A stretch of DNA of 64,000 bases from an uncultured Prevotellaceae bacterium. GTDB lineage: Bacteria; Bacteroidota; Bacteroidia; Bacteroidales; Bacteroidaceae. The stretch spans positions 30,073-94,072 of the forward strand of contig CACYKA010000004.1 in the NCBI GenBank assembly GCA_902774795.1. The letters run 5' to 3'. The notes under the pieces were generated by a model. It saw only the letters and a list, made by a program, of their open reading frames with translations. It was not told the origin of the DNA and did not search any database. Positions 43,237 through 52,641 of this stretch are shown piece after piece (position 1 is the first letter of the stretch; the number at the start of each line of letters is the position of its first letter). The translations under genes were made by a program, and so were the position numbers.

Positions 43237-44295
43237 ATGAAAGTAGCAATTGTTGGCGCTTCAGGCGCTGTCGGACAGGAATTTCTCCGTGTCCTTGATG
43301 AAAGAAATTTCCCGTTAGATGATCTTGTACTGTTCGGTTCTCAGCGTTCAGCCGGTACAAAATACACTTTTCGCGGTAAGGAGTACGAAGTAAAGCTCCT
43401 TCAGCATAATGATGATTTTAAGGATGTGGACATCGCCTTCACCAGTGCCGGTGCCGGTACTTCTAAGGAATTCTGCGAGGATATCACCAAGTACGGTGCT
43501 GTGATGATTGACAACTCCAGCGCCTTCCGTATGGACAATGACGTGCCCCTCGTAGTTCCTGAGTGTAATGCTGAGGATGCTCTGAACAGACCTCGTGGCA
43601 TCATCGCTAATCCAAACTGTACCACAATCATGATGGTGGTTTGTCTGCAGCCTCTTGAGAAACTGTCTCACATTGAGCGCATACATATCGCTTCATACCA
43701 GAGTGCTTCTGGTGCCGGCGCTGCCGCTATGGCTGAGCTGAAGCAGCAGTATAAGGAACTTGCCGAGGACAAGCAGCCTACGGTGAACAAGTTCGCTTAC
43801 CAGCTGGCATATAACGTTATTCCTCAGATTGACGTATTCCAGGATAACGGCTATACCAAGGAGGAGATGAAGATGTTCAACGAGACAAAGAAGATTATGC
43901 ATACCGATGCTCGCTGCTCGGCTATGTGTGTCAGAATTTCTTCACTCCGTGCACATTCTGAGGCTGTCTGGATTGAGACAGAGAAGAAAATCAGCGTCGA
44001 GGCTGCTCAGGAGGCATTGCGTAATGCTCCTGGTGTGACCCTCGTTGATGATCCTAAGAAGGTTGGTGCAAAGGCAAATGCTGATGCTTCAAAGGAGACA
44101 ATGGAAGGTCTGCCTTACCCAATGCCTCTCTATACTGCCGGCAAGGATGACGTATATGTAGGTCGTGTTCGTGAGGACCTTGCCAACGACAACGGTCTGA
44201 CCTTCTGGCTCTCTGGTGACCAGATTAAGAAAGGCGCGGCCCTCAATGCCGTACAGATAGCTGAATATCTCATTAAGGTAGGGAACGTTAAATAA
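43237..44295 (+). CDS. asd: Aspartate-semialdehyde dehydrogenase
   Basis: NADPH-dependent conversion of aspartyl phosphate to aspartate semialdehyde, the branch point to lysine/diaminopimelate, threonine and methionine. The protein has 352 residues. It begins with the nucleotide-binding [17 protein letters not shown]128 in NPNCTT is the catalytic nucleophile, and [11 protein letters not shown] and the [10 protein letters not shown] region carry the substrate-binding and catalytic His. It is the first gene of a probable operon; dxs starts 2 nt after its stop. Confidence 0.97.
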   Translation: MKVAIVGASGAVGQEFLRVLDERNFPLDDLVLFGSQRSAGTKYTFRGKEYEVKLLQHNDDFKDVDIAFTSAGAGTSKEFCEDITKYGAVMIDNSSAFRMDNDVPLVVPECNAEDALNRPRGIIANPNCTTIMMVVCLQPLEKLSHIERIHIASYQSASGAGAAAMAELKQQYKELAEDKQPTVNKFAYQLAYNVIPQIDVFQDNGYTKEEMKMFNETKKIMHTDARCSAMCVRISSLRAHSEAVWIETEKKISVEAAQEALRNAPGVTLVDDPKKVGAKANADASKETMEGLPYPMPLYTAGKDDVYVGRVREDLANDNGLTFWLSGDQIKKGAALNAVQIAEYLIKVGNVK

Positions 44296-44297
44296 AA

Positions 44298-46154
44298 GTG
44301 GAGTATAAATATCTCTCACACATTCAGTTCCCGACGGACCTGCGGGCGTTGCCTGTAGAGGCGCTGCCTGAGGTGTGTTCGGAATTGCGTGACGACATAG
44401 TAAAGGAACTGTCAGTCAACCCTGGCCATCTGGCTTCGTCATTGGGTGTTATAGAACTGACTGTTGCCCTGCATTATGTCTATGACACGCCGGAAGACAG
44501 GATTGTGTGGGATGTGGGACATCAGGCTTACGGACACAAGATTATCACCGGAAGACGTGAGACCTTTAAGACTAACCGTAAGTTTGGCGGACTGCATCCG
44601 TTCCCGACACCGGCTGAAAGCGAGTATGACACTTTTGTGTGTGGTCATGCTTCAAACAGTATCTCTGCTGCACTTGGTATGGCTGTTGCTGATGAGAAAC
44701 TCGGCAACAAGCGCCATGTGGTTGCTGTGATAGGTGATGGCAGCTTGAGCGGCGGACTGGCCTTCGAAGGCCTCAATAACGTTTCGTCTTCACCCAATAA
44801 TATGCTGATTATCCTCAACGACAATAATATGTCGATAGACCATAGCGTCGGAGGAATGAAACAGTATCTTTTGTCGCTGAACACCAACGAGTCATATAAC
44901 CGTTGGCGCGACAGGGTAGGGCGTTGGCTTATGGGAAAGGGCTATCTCAACGATTCCAGAAAGAAGACCGTGATACGTCTCTCGAATGCGTTCAAGTCTG
45001 CTATTTCTGAGCAGCAGAACATCTTCGAGGGTATGAATATACGCTATTTCGGTCCTGTTGACGGACATGACGTCAAGGAACTGGTGCGTGTGATACGTCA
45101 CCTCAAGGATATGAGGGGGCCGAAACTGCTACATATTCACACTGTGAAGGGTAAGGGCTATGAGCCTGCCGAGAAGGCTGCAACGATATGGCATGCCCCA
45201 GGGCGCTTCAATCCTGAGACGGGGGAACGCCTTGACAAAGACAAGAGGGCGAAATATCAGGATGTCTTCGGTGAGACACTTCTGGAACTTGCCAGGACCA
45301 ATCCTAAGATAGTAGGTGTCACACCCGCTATGCCTACAGGATGCTCCATGAATATTCTTGGCAAGGAAATGCCTGACAGAACCTTTGATGTGGGAATAGC
45401 AGAGGGACACGCAGTAACCTTCTCCGGCGGACTGGCTAAGGAAGGCATGATACCGTTCTGCAATATCTACAGTGCTTTCGCACAGCGTGCATACGACAAC
45501 ATCATCCACGACGTGGCAATAGGAAAGTTGCATGTGGTATTCTGCTTCGACAGAGCCGGTATAGTGGGCGAGGACGGTGCTACGCATCATGGCGCTTTCG
45601 ATATGGCAGCCCTGCGTCCGGTGCCTAATCTTACCATCTGTGCCCCCATGAATGAGCATGAACTGAGAAAGATGATGTTCACAGCTCAGTTGCCTGAACA
45701 GGGACCGTGGGTGATACGCTATCCGAGAGGCCGTGGCGTGAAGGAAGACTGGAGATGTCCGCTCGAAGCAATAGAAGTAGGAAAAGGCCGAAAGATCAAG
45801 GATGGCAAGGATACTGTCGTACTGTCTATCGGACATATCGGCAATAATGTTACGGAAGCCATAAAGGATACTGATGTTGCACACTATGACATGCGGTTCC
45901 TGAAGCCTATCGATACTGCTATTCTTGACGAGGTCGGAAAGAATTTCTCACATGTCATTACTGTAGAAAACGGAGTGAAGGACGGCGGACTTGGTTCTGC
46001 CGTACTGGAATATTTTGCTGATCATGGCTACACTCCTCGTGTGACACGTCTCGGAATGCCTACCGACAGCTTTGTAGAACACGGCACCATCCGCGAACTC
46101 CAGCACATCTGCGGCATAGATCCCGAAGGAATCAAATTAATGGTTAATGGTTAG
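44298..46154 (+). CDS. dxs: 1-deoxy-D-xylulose-5-phosphate synthase
   Basis: Thiamine-diphosphate enzyme joining pyruvate and glyceraldehyde-3-phosphate, the first step of the MEP isoprenoid pathway. The protein has 618 residues from a GTG start directly after asd. [17 protein letters not shown] and the TPP motif GDGSLSGG (residues 146-153) with the conserved N-D-N are present, then the second domain with [12 protein letters not shown]. The last residues KLMVNG are read from an intergenic ggttaatggtta word array that includes the stop. The natural C-terminus has probably been replaced or extended by the repeat. Confidence 0.96.
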   Translation: MEYKYLSHIQFPTDLRALPVEALPEVCSELRDDIVKELSVNPGHLASSLGVIELTVALHYVYDTPEDRIVWDVGHQAYGHKIITGRRETFKTNRKFGGLHPFPTPAESEYDTFVCGHASNSISAALGMAVADEKLGNKRHVVAVIGDGSLSGGLAFEGLNNVSSSPNNMLIILNDNNMSIDHSVGGMKQYLLSLNTNESYNRWRDRVGRWLMGKGYLNDSRKKTVIRLSNAFKSAISEQQNIFEGMNIRYFGPVDGHDVKELVRVIRHLKDMRGPKLLHIHTVKGKGYEPAEKAATIWHAPGRFNPETGERLDKDKRAKYQDVFGETLLELARTNPKIVGVTPAMPTGCSMNILGKEMPDRTFDVGIAEGHAVTFSGGLAKEGMIPFCNIYSAFAQRAYDNIIHDVAIGKLHVVFCFDRAGIVGEDGATHHGAFDMAALRPVPNLTICAPMNEHELRKMMFTAQLPEQGPWVIRYPRGRGVKEDWRCPLEAIEVGKGRKIKDGKDTVVLSIGHIGNNVTEAIKDTDVAHYDMRFLKPIDTAILDEVGKNFSHVITVENGVKDGGLGSAVLEYFADHGYTPRVTRLGMPTDSFVEHGTIRELQHICGIDPEGIKLMVNG

Positions 46155-46248
46155 CGGTTCTTGCTCTGGCAAGCGGTAAAGCCGAGCGAGCGGTTAAAGG
46201 TTAAAGAACTAGAAACTGTAAACAGTAAACGGTAAACTGTAAACTCTC
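46146..46248. repeat. Intergenic word arrays with GC-rich repeat
   Basis: ggttaatggttagcgg phrases run out of the dxs end. They are followed by the GC-rich ggttcttgctctggcaagcgg and gccgagcgagcgg segments (also at 54.1 kb), then aaactgtaaacagtaaac phrases up to the trkA ATG. Confidence 0.85.
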
Positions 46249-47592
46249 ATGAAAATCATCATTGCCGGCGCATACGCCATTGGTAACTACCTCGCTTCAT
46301 TGCTGACACGCAGTAATGAAGAGATAACAATCATCGATACTGATGAGGAGGCCTTGGACAGCATTAATCCGGACCTCGATGTGCTTACTATGCATGCCTC
46401 ACCGATTTCTATCAAGGCATTGCGTGAGATAGGTACGTCATCTGCCGACCTGTTCATTGCCGTCACCCACGACCAGGAAGTGAATATGTGTGCCTGCACT
46501 ATGGCCAAGAGTCTTGGTGTGAAGCATACTGTGGCGAAGGTTGAGGAATACGAGTATGCCAAGGAGAAGAACAAGGAAGTGCTTAGGGCAATGGGCATTG
46601 ACAGCATCATATACCCGGAGATGCTTGCTGCGCAGGATATCATCAAGGGATTGAAGATGTCGTGGGTGCGCCAGCGTTGGGATGTGTATGGCGGTGCCCT
46701 GACCATGCTCGGCATAAAACTCAGGGAGGGATGTACTATTCTCGACCGCCCGCTCAAGGAACTTATCGGTCCTGACGACCCATATCACATTGTTGCCATC
46801 AAGCGTGGCAATGAGACCATCATACCGCGTGGTGACGATTCCCTGAAGCTTTACGACATAGCATACTTCATGACGACTCCGCAGAATATTCCTCTTATCC
46901 GTCGTATCGTGGGTAAGGAGAAATATGACGATGTGTCGAGTGTTATGATAATGGGCGGTGGCAAGACGGCTGTGCGAACTGCCATTACTATGCCTGACTA
47001 CATGAAGTACAAGCTGATAGAGATAGATCCGCAGCGTTGTGAGCAGCTTAATGAACTGCTGAAGCGTAGCGACTATGTCATCAACGGCGATGCCCGTGAT
47101 ACCTCTCTGCTCATAGAGGAGGGCATTCGCAACACTCAGGCCTTTGTGGCGCTGACAGGCAGTTCCGAGGCAAACATCCTTGCATGTCTTACCGCAAAGC
47201 GTCATGGAGTCCGTAAGACGGTGGCAGTCGTTGAGAATGTCGATTATATTGATATGGCTGAAAGTCTGGATATTGGTACCATCATCAACAAGAAGGCTAT
47301 TGCTGCATCGCGTATATACGAGATGATGCTTGAGGGCAAGGCTTCGAACGTAAGGTTCCTGATGCATGCCAAGGCCGATGTGGCAGAATTTACTGCTGCT
47401 CCGGACTCTCTCGCAACCCGCAAGCGTGTCTTTGAGCTGCCCATGCCTAAGGGCTGTACCTTGGGCGGTCTGGTGCGCAACGGAGAGGGCATACTGATCT
47501 CAGGCGGCACCCAGATCCAAGCCGGAGACATCGTAATGGCCTTCTGTCATAACGCCGATATGCACAGAGTAGAGAAACTTTTCACTAAATAA
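46249..47592 (+). CDS. trkA: Trk system potassium uptake regulatory protein TrkA
   Basis: Cytosolic NAD-binding subunit that gates TrkH-type potassium channels. The 447 residues form two tandem RCK units, each with a Rossmann domain (TrkA_N) and a TrkA_C domain. The first nucleotide-binding loop is G-A-Y-A-I-G instead of the usual GxGxxG. The second, MIMGGGKTAVRTA, is also modified. ITIIDTDEEALD and KLIEIDPQRCEQL carry the acidic residue expected to bind the ribose. trkH follows after a 63-nt word array. Confidence 0.95.
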   Translation: MKIIIAGAYAIGNYLASLLTRSNEEITIIDTDEEALDSINPDLDVLTMHASPISIKALREIGTSSADLFIAVTHDQEVNMCACTMAKSLGVKHTVAKVEEYEYAKEKNKEVLRAMGIDSIIYPEMLAAQDIIKGLKMSWVRQRWDVYGGALTMLGIKLREGCTILDRPLKELIGPDDPYHIVAIKRGNETIIPRGDDSLKLYDIAYFMTTPQNIPLIRRIVGKEKYDDVSSVMIMGGGKTAVRTAITMPDYMKYKLIEIDPQRCEQLNELLKRSDYVINGDARDTSLLIEEGIRNTQAFVALTGSSEANILACLTAKRHGVRKTVAVVENVDYIDMAESLDIGTIINKKAIAASRIYEMMLEGKASNVRFLMHAKADVAEFTAAPDSLATRKRVFELPMPKGCTLGGLVRNGEGILISGGTQIQAGDIVMAFCHNADMHRVEKLFTK

Positions 47593-47655
47593 AAGGTTAG
47601 CGGTTAGCGGTTAGCGGTTAAAGAAACAGTAAACGGTAAACTGTAAACAGTAAAC
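47593..47655. repeat. Intergenic word array (ggttagcggttagc and ggtaaactgtaaac types)
   Basis: Both phrases fill the entire gap between trkA and trkH; the last agtaaac phrase touches the TTG start of trkH. Confidence 0.85.
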
Positions 47656-49113
47656 TTGATTAACGCTCGTCTGATATATAAGATTCTTGGAGCTCTGCTC
47701 TTCTTGGAGTCACTCTTCATGCTGATATGCCTGGGTATTTCCCTGACATATCACGAGGATGATGTCTTCTCGTTTATCATCTCCATTCTCGTAACACAGA
47801 TGGCAGCCTACATACTGCGTTACATGGGCCGGCATGCCAATAACAATATGTCGCGCAAGGATTCATTCCTCGTTGTGACGCTCACATGGGCGGTATATAG
47901 CCTGTTCGGAACGTTGCCGTATATGGTGGGAGGATATATCACTGATTTTACCAATGCATATTTTGAGGCGATGTCAGGATTTACCACGACGGGAGCCAGC
48001 ATCCTTGATGATGTGGAGCATCTGCCGCACGGAATCTTGTTCTGGCGTACCTTCTCGCAGTGGATTGGGGCACTCGGAATAGTGTTCTTCACTATTGCCG
48101 TCCTGCCGTCGATGGTGGGCGGTTCGGTGAAGGTCTTTGCCGTTGAGACGACAGGCCCCATAAAGACAAAGCTCCATCCGCGTCTCTCTACGTCGGCAAA
48201 GAGCATCTGGGTTGTATTCCTGGTGCTTACGCTTGCTTGTTTTGGAGTGTTCCATCTGCTTGGAATGAACAGCTTTGACGCCATCAATTACTCGATGACC
48301 ACAATTGCGACGGGAGGTTTCTCGCCGCATAATGACAGTGTGGCACACTTCCATTCTCCTGCGATGGAATATACTTCGACGCTGTTCTGTTTCCTTTCGG
48401 GAATAAACTTTATTGTGCTTTTCCGCTTGTTTGTGAAGCGTGATGTGACAGGACTGATAAACAATACTGAGATAAAAGTTTATTCTGCGCTGACGTTAGT
48501 CTTCACCGCCTTTATCATGGTGATGCTCATGCAGGCCAATGGATATGCTCCTGAGAGGGCGTTGAGGTGTGCGTTGTATCAGGTGGTGTCATTCCTCACT
48601 ACGACCGGATCGTATAATGACGATGCCTCCAAGTGGCCGCATGTGACGTGGGTGATACTGGCCCTGTGTATGTTCTGCGGAGCGTGTGCCGGCAGTACGT
48701 CAGGAGGATTTAAGTGTGTGAGGGTGACGATGCTGTTTAAGGTTATGCGTAATGAGTTTAAGCAGATACTTCATCCCAAGGCAGTGCTGCCGCTGAAGGT
48801 CGGAGATACCAATGTCAATATGCAGCAGAGGGTGACGCTGATGGCGTTCCTGACCACGTATCTGGCGCTCAGTGTGTTCTGTGCCGTAGTGATGATTGTC
48901 GCTGGGGTTGATATAACGAACTCTATTACCATTACCATTTCGACGCTCAGTAATGTGGGTCCGACCTTGGGAAATGAGATAGGTCCGACCATGTCGTGGA
49001 ACGACTTGCCAGGGTTTGCCAAGTGGATATGTTCCATCCTGATGTTGATGGGCCGTCTGGAGATTTTCTCAGTGCTTATAATCTTTACACCGCTTTTCTG
49101 GAAAGATAGATGA
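47656..49113 (+). CDS. trkH: Trk/Ktr-type potassium transporter membrane subunit TrkH
   Basis: Inner-membrane potassium channel-like transporter of 485 residues. The four pore-loop filters are visible: FTTTGASIL, TIATGGFSPHN, TTTGSYN and TLSNVGPTLG. The TTG at 47656 is taken as start because it gives the expected short N-terminus (MINARLIYKILG) and no ATG lies nearby. It works with TrkA, encoded just upstream. Its TGA overlaps the ATG of the next gene. Confidence 0.95.
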   Translation: MINARLIYKILGALLFLESLFMLICLGISLTYHEDDVFSFIISILVTQMAAYILRYMGRHANNNMSRKDSFLVVTLTWAVYSLFGTLPYMVGGYITDFTNAYFEAMSGFTTTGASILDDVEHLPHGILFWRTFSQWIGALGIVFFTIAVLPSMVGGSVKVFAVETTGPIKTKLHPRLSTSAKSIWVVFLVLTLACFGVFHLLGMNSFDAINYSMTTIATGGFSPHNDSVAHFHSPAMEYTSTLFCFLSGINFIVLFRLFVKRDVTGLINNTEIKVYSALTLVFTAFIMVMLMQANGYAPERALRCALYQVVSFLTTTGSYNDDASKWPHVTWVILALCMFCGACAGSTSGGFKCVRVTMLFKVMRNEFKQILHPKAVLPLKVGDTNVNMQQRVTLMAFLTTYLALSVFCAVVMIVAGVDITNSITITISTLSNVGPTLGNEIGPTMSWNDLPGFAKWICSILMLMGRLEIFSVLIIFTPLFWKDR

Positions 49114-50066
49114 GCCTTCTTTTCTCCCTTCTTTTTACTATCATATCCTATAACTGCGAAAATCTCTTCGACTGCCGACACGACAGCCTGAAGAACGATA
49201 CGGAATTCTTACCCATCTCACAACGCCACTGGACCTTCACCCGCTACTGGGAAAAACTCAACAACCTGGGCCGCGTCATCCAACAATGTGGCAGTGCCAC
49301 CACGTCACTATCAGAACATGGCGGCGCTTCACTACCTGACATTGCAGCCTTACTGGAGGTGGAAAACGACTCCACTCTCTTCATGCTTACAAAGGCAAGC
49401 CTCCTGAAAGGGGCGGGATACAAGTATGTCATGACCAATTCCCCCGACGCCAGAGGCATTGACGTTGCCATAGTCTATAATCCCCTGACTTTCCGACTGG
49501 AGAGTAGCTATGCCATTCGTCCACAGATAGACAATCTCCTTACGAGGGATATACTGTATGTAAAGGGTGTCGCACGCGCGCGTGATACCTTACATATATT
49601 TGCTGTTCACGCTCCGAGCCGCAGAAACGGTCAGGGTGCGACGGAACCTCTGCGCATGCAGGTGATGCGAAGACTGATGCAGTCCGTAGATTCTATACGC
49701 GACACTTCACCGGATGCAAAGATTATCCTGCTGGGGGACTTTAACGACTATTCCCACAACAAGGCTCTCAAGGAAATCTGCAAAAAGGGTTTCACGGAGG
49801 TGTCGCGTGGAATAAAGGGTCTGAACTACGAACAGACAAAGGTGAAGGGGACATACAAGTATCAGGGCCGCTGGAACAGCCTTGACCACATTTTCCTGTC
49901 GGATATGGTGATGGGGCAGGTGAGGAGGTGTTTCATATATGATGCCCAGTGGCTTTTAGAAGAGGATGCGCAAGGGGGGTATAAGCCGTTCCGCACGTAT
50001 CTTGGGCCGATATATCATAAGGGGATTAGTGATCATCTGCCGATTGTGCTACAGCTGGAGCTGTGA
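49110..50066 (+). CDS. Endonuclease/exonuclease/phosphatase (EEP) family hydrolase
   Basis: Metal-dependent phosphodiesterase-fold protein of 318 residues. The EEP motifs are in order: SYNCENLFD, ALLEVEND (metal Glu), the AVHAPSRRNG segment, GDFND, the SLDHIFLS segment, and GISDHLPI with the catalytic Asp-His. The first twelve residues (MSLLFSLLFTIIS) are hydrophobic and may be a signal peptide or anchor, so a secreted or periplasmic nuclease or phosphatase is likely. It overlaps trkH by 4 nt. The substrate is unknown. Confidence 0.88.
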   Translation: MSLLFSLLFTIISYNCENLFDCRHDSLKNDTEFLPISQRHWTFTRYWEKLNNLGRVIQQCGSATTSLSEHGGASLPDIAALLEVENDSTLFMLTKASLLKGAGYKYVMTNSPDARGIDVAIVYNPLTFRLESSYAIRPQIDNLLTRDILYVKGVARARDTLHIFAVHAPSRRNGQGATEPLRMQVMRRLMQSVDSIRDTSPDAKIILLGDFNDYSHNKALKEICKKGFTEVSRGIKGLNYEQTKVKGTYKYQGRWNSLDHIFLSDMVMGQVRRCFIYDAQWLLEEDAQGGYKPFRTYLGPIYHKGISDHLPIVLQLEL

Positions 50067-50150
50067 GGTTTAGCGGTTAGCGGTTAGAGAGGGGGATTTA
50101 AGAAAAATGAGTTAAAAAATATTAAAAGTGAGGTTTGGGGGCAGTGGTAG

Positions 50151-50182
50151 TTGTTCCCTTTAACAAATTTTTATTACCTTTG
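50151..50182 (+). promoter_or_regulatory. Promoter of infC-rpmI-rplT with alternating tract after the start
   Basis: TTG at 50151-50153 and TACCTTTG at 50175-50182 form the promoter, with the start near 50189. From 50192 to 50209 lies an 18-bp strictly alternating tract that includes the perfect palindrome ATGCGTACGCAT (50193-50204). Confidence 0.75.
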
Positions 50183-50245
50183 CAGTCGCTTTATGCGTAC
50201 GCATGCGTAGCATAGTCATAAAATTAGTAACTTTCAAAACAGTTA

Positions 50246-50959
50246 ATGAAACCAGACAAACGTAAAGTAGATCCAAAGAGTCAGTATCGCATCAACGAAC
50301 AAATCAGAGCGCGAGAGGTTCGCGTAGTGGACGAGAATGGTGCCACAGTAATGTCAATCAGGGATGCGTTGGAATTAGCACAGGAGAGAGGTGACGATCT
50401 CGTGGAAATCAGCCCAAATGCTGAACCACCCGTATGTCGTATCATTGACTACTCTAAGTTCCTCTATCAGCAGAAGAAGAGGGCTAAGGAGATGAAATCA
50501 AGACAGGTTAAGGTAGAGGTTAAGGAAATACGTTTCGGACCTCAGACCGATGACCACGACTATAACTTCAAGCTGAAGCATGCGAAAGAGTTCCTGGAAG
50601 AGGGAAACAAGGTTAGGGCATACGTATTCTTCCGTGGTCGCTCAATACTGTTCAAGGAACAGGGTGAGGTGTTGCTGCTGAGATTTGCCAACGACCTTGA
50701 AGAATGTGGTAAAGTAGAGCAGATGCCGAAGCTCGACGGTAAGAAGATGTTCCTCTATCTGGCTCCAAAGAAAGCTGGCGTAGCAAAGAAGTCGCAGCAG
50801 AAGTTGGACCGCGAAAAGAGAGAGGCCGAGGCAAATGCTTTGAATGCAAGTCAGAAAGCAAAGGCTGCTGAGCAGGTGGAGAAGTCCGGTGACGGGCTGG
50901 CTGCCAATGCAAAAGGTCTGGAGGCGCTGGCTGCACTGAAGTTTGACGACAGCGAATAA
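50246..50959 (+). CDS. infC: Translation initiation factor IF-3
   Basis: Binds the 30S subunit and checks initiator tRNA and start codon. The 237 residues carry the N-domain ([37 protein letters not shown]) and the C-domain ([31 protein letters not shown]). A charged Ala/Lys-rich tail of about 55 residues after LYLAPKK makes it longer than the enterobacterial factor, as often in Bacteroidota. The start is ATG rather than the AUU used for autoregulation in enterics. It is the first gene of infC-rpmI-rplT. Confidence 0.97.
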   Translation: MKPDKRKVDPKSQYRINEQIRAREVRVVDENGATVMSIRDALELAQERGDDLVEISPNAEPPVCRIIDYSKFLYQQKKRAKEMKSRQVKVEVKEIRFGPQTDDHDYNFKLKHAKEFLEEGNKVRAYVFFRGRSILFKEQGEVLLLRFANDLEECGKVEQMPKLDGKKMFLYLAPKKAGVAKKSQQKLDREKREAEANALNASQKAKAAEQVEKSGDGLAANAKGLEALAALKFDDSE

Positions 50960-51033
50960 GATTTTTCGAGTGCGTAACGCCTGGTATATGCGTTGCCACC
51001 ATTAATAGTAATAATTAATTAAATAACAAAAAA

Positions 51034-51231
51034 ATGCCAAAAGTAAAGACAAATTCCGGAGCTAAGAAACGCTTTGCGTTCACCGGTTCAGGTAAGGTGA
51101 AAAGACGTCACGCTTATCACAGTCACATCCTGACAAAGAAGACAAAGAAACAGAAGAGAAATCTTCTTGGTTCAACAATTGTTGATTCTACAAACATGAA
51201 GCAGGTTCGTGATCTGCTGTGTTTGCGTTAA
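51034..51231 (+). CDS. rpmI: 50S ribosomal protein L35
   Basis: Ribosomal protein of 65 residues, [20 protein letters not shown].., with the expected [20 protein letters not shown]. It lies 74 nt after infC and 37 nt before rplT. Confidence 0.97.
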   Translation: MPKVKTNSGAKKRFAFTGSGKVKRRHAYHSHILTKKTKKQKRNLLGSTIVDSTNMKQVRDLLCLR

Positions 51232-51268
51232 GTTAACCCTACCGTCTAACTTTTAAAGTAAGAAAATT

Positions 51269-51613
51269 ATGCCAAGATCAGTAAATCATGTTGCCTCAAA
51301 GGCAAAGAGAACTCGAATTCTGAAGCTTACCAAGGGTTACTATGGCGCACGCAAGAATGTGTGGACAGTTGCCAAGAATACTTGGGAGAAGGGTCTTACC
51401 TATGCTTACCGTGACCGTAAGAATAAGAAGCGTACTTTCCGTGCTCTGTGGATACAGCGTATCAATGCTGCTGCACGTATGGAGGGTCTTTCATATTCAG
51501 CTCTCATGGGACTGCTTCATAAGGCTGGTATCGAGATTAACCGCAAGGTCCTCGCTGACCTCGCAGTAAACAATCCAGAGGCTTTCAAGGCTATCGTGGA
51601 TAAGGTAAAGTAA
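51269..51613 (+). CDS. rplT: 50S ribosomal protein L20
   Basis: Ribosomal protein of 114 residues, [20 protein letters not shown].., with [10 protein letters not shown] and [21 protein letters not shown]. It is the last gene of the infC operon and is followed by a strong terminator. No L20-binding leader structure was recognised upstream of infC. Confidence 0.97.
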   Translation: MPRSVNHVASKAKRTRILKLTKGYYGARKNVWTVAKNTWEKGLTYAYRDRKNKKRTFRALWIQRINAAARMEGLSYSALMGLLHKAGIEINRKVLADLAVNNPEAFKAIVDKVK

Positions 51614-51637
51614 ACGTAAGCATTACAATACCCACAG

Positions 51638-51675
51638 TCGCGGACACTACTTCATGGGTGTCCGCGATTTTTGTT
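51638..51675 (+). terminator. Rho-independent terminator of infC-rpmI-rplT
   Basis: A perfect 10-bp stem TCGCGGACAC/GTGTCCGCGA (51638-51647 with 51658-51667) is followed by tttttgttttt. Confidence 0.92.
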
Positions 51676-51681
51676 TTTCTA

Positions 51682-51746
51682 AAGGGGAGTGAAAATGGAG
51701 TGAAAAAAGGGAGTGAGAGGGGAGTGAAAAAGGGGAGTTTGAGGGA
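51682..51746. repeat. Intergenic word array (ggggagtgaaaa type)
   Basis: Five to six copies of ggagtgaaa(a)/gggagtgag follow the infC operon terminator. It is purine-only for most of its length. Confidence 0.8.
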
Positions 51747-51818
51747 AAAATGAATATTTTATAAAAAATATACAATAAAAGTACAAAGGCGTGCGTTATC
51801 ATAAAAAAACACCCGCCT

Positions 51819-51941
51819 ATGAAACAAGATTACTCCGATTATTTTACCCCCTCAGAAAACGTACTCAGTTATATACGCTTTTTCGCTTATAATTATGATA
51901 ATATCCCCGTCTCTACTCGCAGCAGACTTTCTGCATCTTGA
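51819..51941 (+). CDS. Possible small protein overlapping the start of rpe
   Basis: A 40-codon frame from an ATG at 51819, MKQDYSDYFTPSENVLSYIR followed by FFAYNYDNIP, ending 47 nt inside rpe in another frame. The YFTPSENxLxYIRxFAYxY pattern resembles tiny conserved proteins that I recall from many Bacteroidales genomes, but this cannot be checked here. It could be a leader peptide coupled to rpe or a separate microprotein. Confidence 0.45.
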   Translation: MKQDYSDYFTPSENVLSYIRFFAYNYDNIPVSTRSRLSAS

Positions 51942-52539
51942 CCGTGAAATCGAGATGATTAACACAAGTGAGGCTCAGTGGCTTCATCTTGATGTTATGG
52001 ATGGTAACTTCGTACCTAATATCTCATTCGGCTTTCCTGTACTGGAGGCTGTCGCAAAGGCGTGTACCAAGGCTCTTGACGTACATTATATGATAGAGAA
52101 GCCTGAACGCTACATCAAACAGACAGCTAAGCTCGGTGCCATGATGATGAATGTTCATTATGAGGCAAGTGTGCATCTGCATCGTACGCTGCAGGAGATT
52201 CACGAGGCCGGTATGAAGGCCGGCGTTACGCTCAATCCTTCTACACCAATCTGCGTGCTTGAGGATGTCATAACAGACATTGACATGGTGCTGCTGATGA
52301 GTGTTAACCCTGGATTCGGCGGGCAGAAGTTCATAGAGAGTACTATAGACAAAGTAAAGCGTCTTAAGAAGCTTATTGCTGAGAAAGGTGTGCAGACACT
52401 TATTGAGGTTGACGGCGGTGTGCAGGGAGAGACTGCTCCGCGTCTTGCTGCTGCAGGAGTTGATGTCCTGGTCAGCGGCAGTTATGTGTTCGGTGCGGCA
52501 GATCCGCATAAGGCTATTAAAGAGCTGAAAGCGCTTTGA
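51895..52539 (+). CDS. rpe: Ribulose-phosphate 3-epimerase
   Basis: Interconverts ribulose-5-phosphate and xylulose-5-phosphate in the pentose phosphate pathway. The 214 residues form a TIM barrel with SPSLLAADFLHL, the metal and catalytic HLDVMDGNFVPNISFG, the VHYMIEKPERYI segment, MSVNPGFGGQKFI and the second catalytic Asp in EVDGGV. It starts with MIISPSLLAAD at 51895. A 40-codon small frame overlaps its start. Confidence 0.96.
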   Translation: MIISPSLLAADFLHLDREIEMINTSEAQWLHLDVMDGNFVPNISFGFPVLEAVAKACTKALDVHYMIEKPERYIKQTAKLGAMMMNVHYEASVHLHRTLQEIHEAGMKAGVTLNPSTPICVLEDVITDIDMVLLMSVNPGFGGQKFIESTIDKVKRLKKLIAEKGVQTLIEVDGGVQGETAPRLAAAGVDVLVSGSYVFGAADPHKAIKELKAL

Positions 52540-52620
52540 ACGTTAACCTTAACGAAAACGAAAACGATAACGATAACGGTAAACAGTAAACAGTAAACGG
52601 TAAACAGTAAACCAAAAAGA
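52540..52620. repeat. Intergenic word array (aacgataacg and cagtaaacggtaaa types)
   Basis: aacgaaaacgataacgata phrases followed by cggtaaacagtaaac phrases fill the gap between rpe and the DUF4301 gene. Confidence 0.85.
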
Positions 52621-52641
52621 CTAGAAACTAAAAAATATTAT

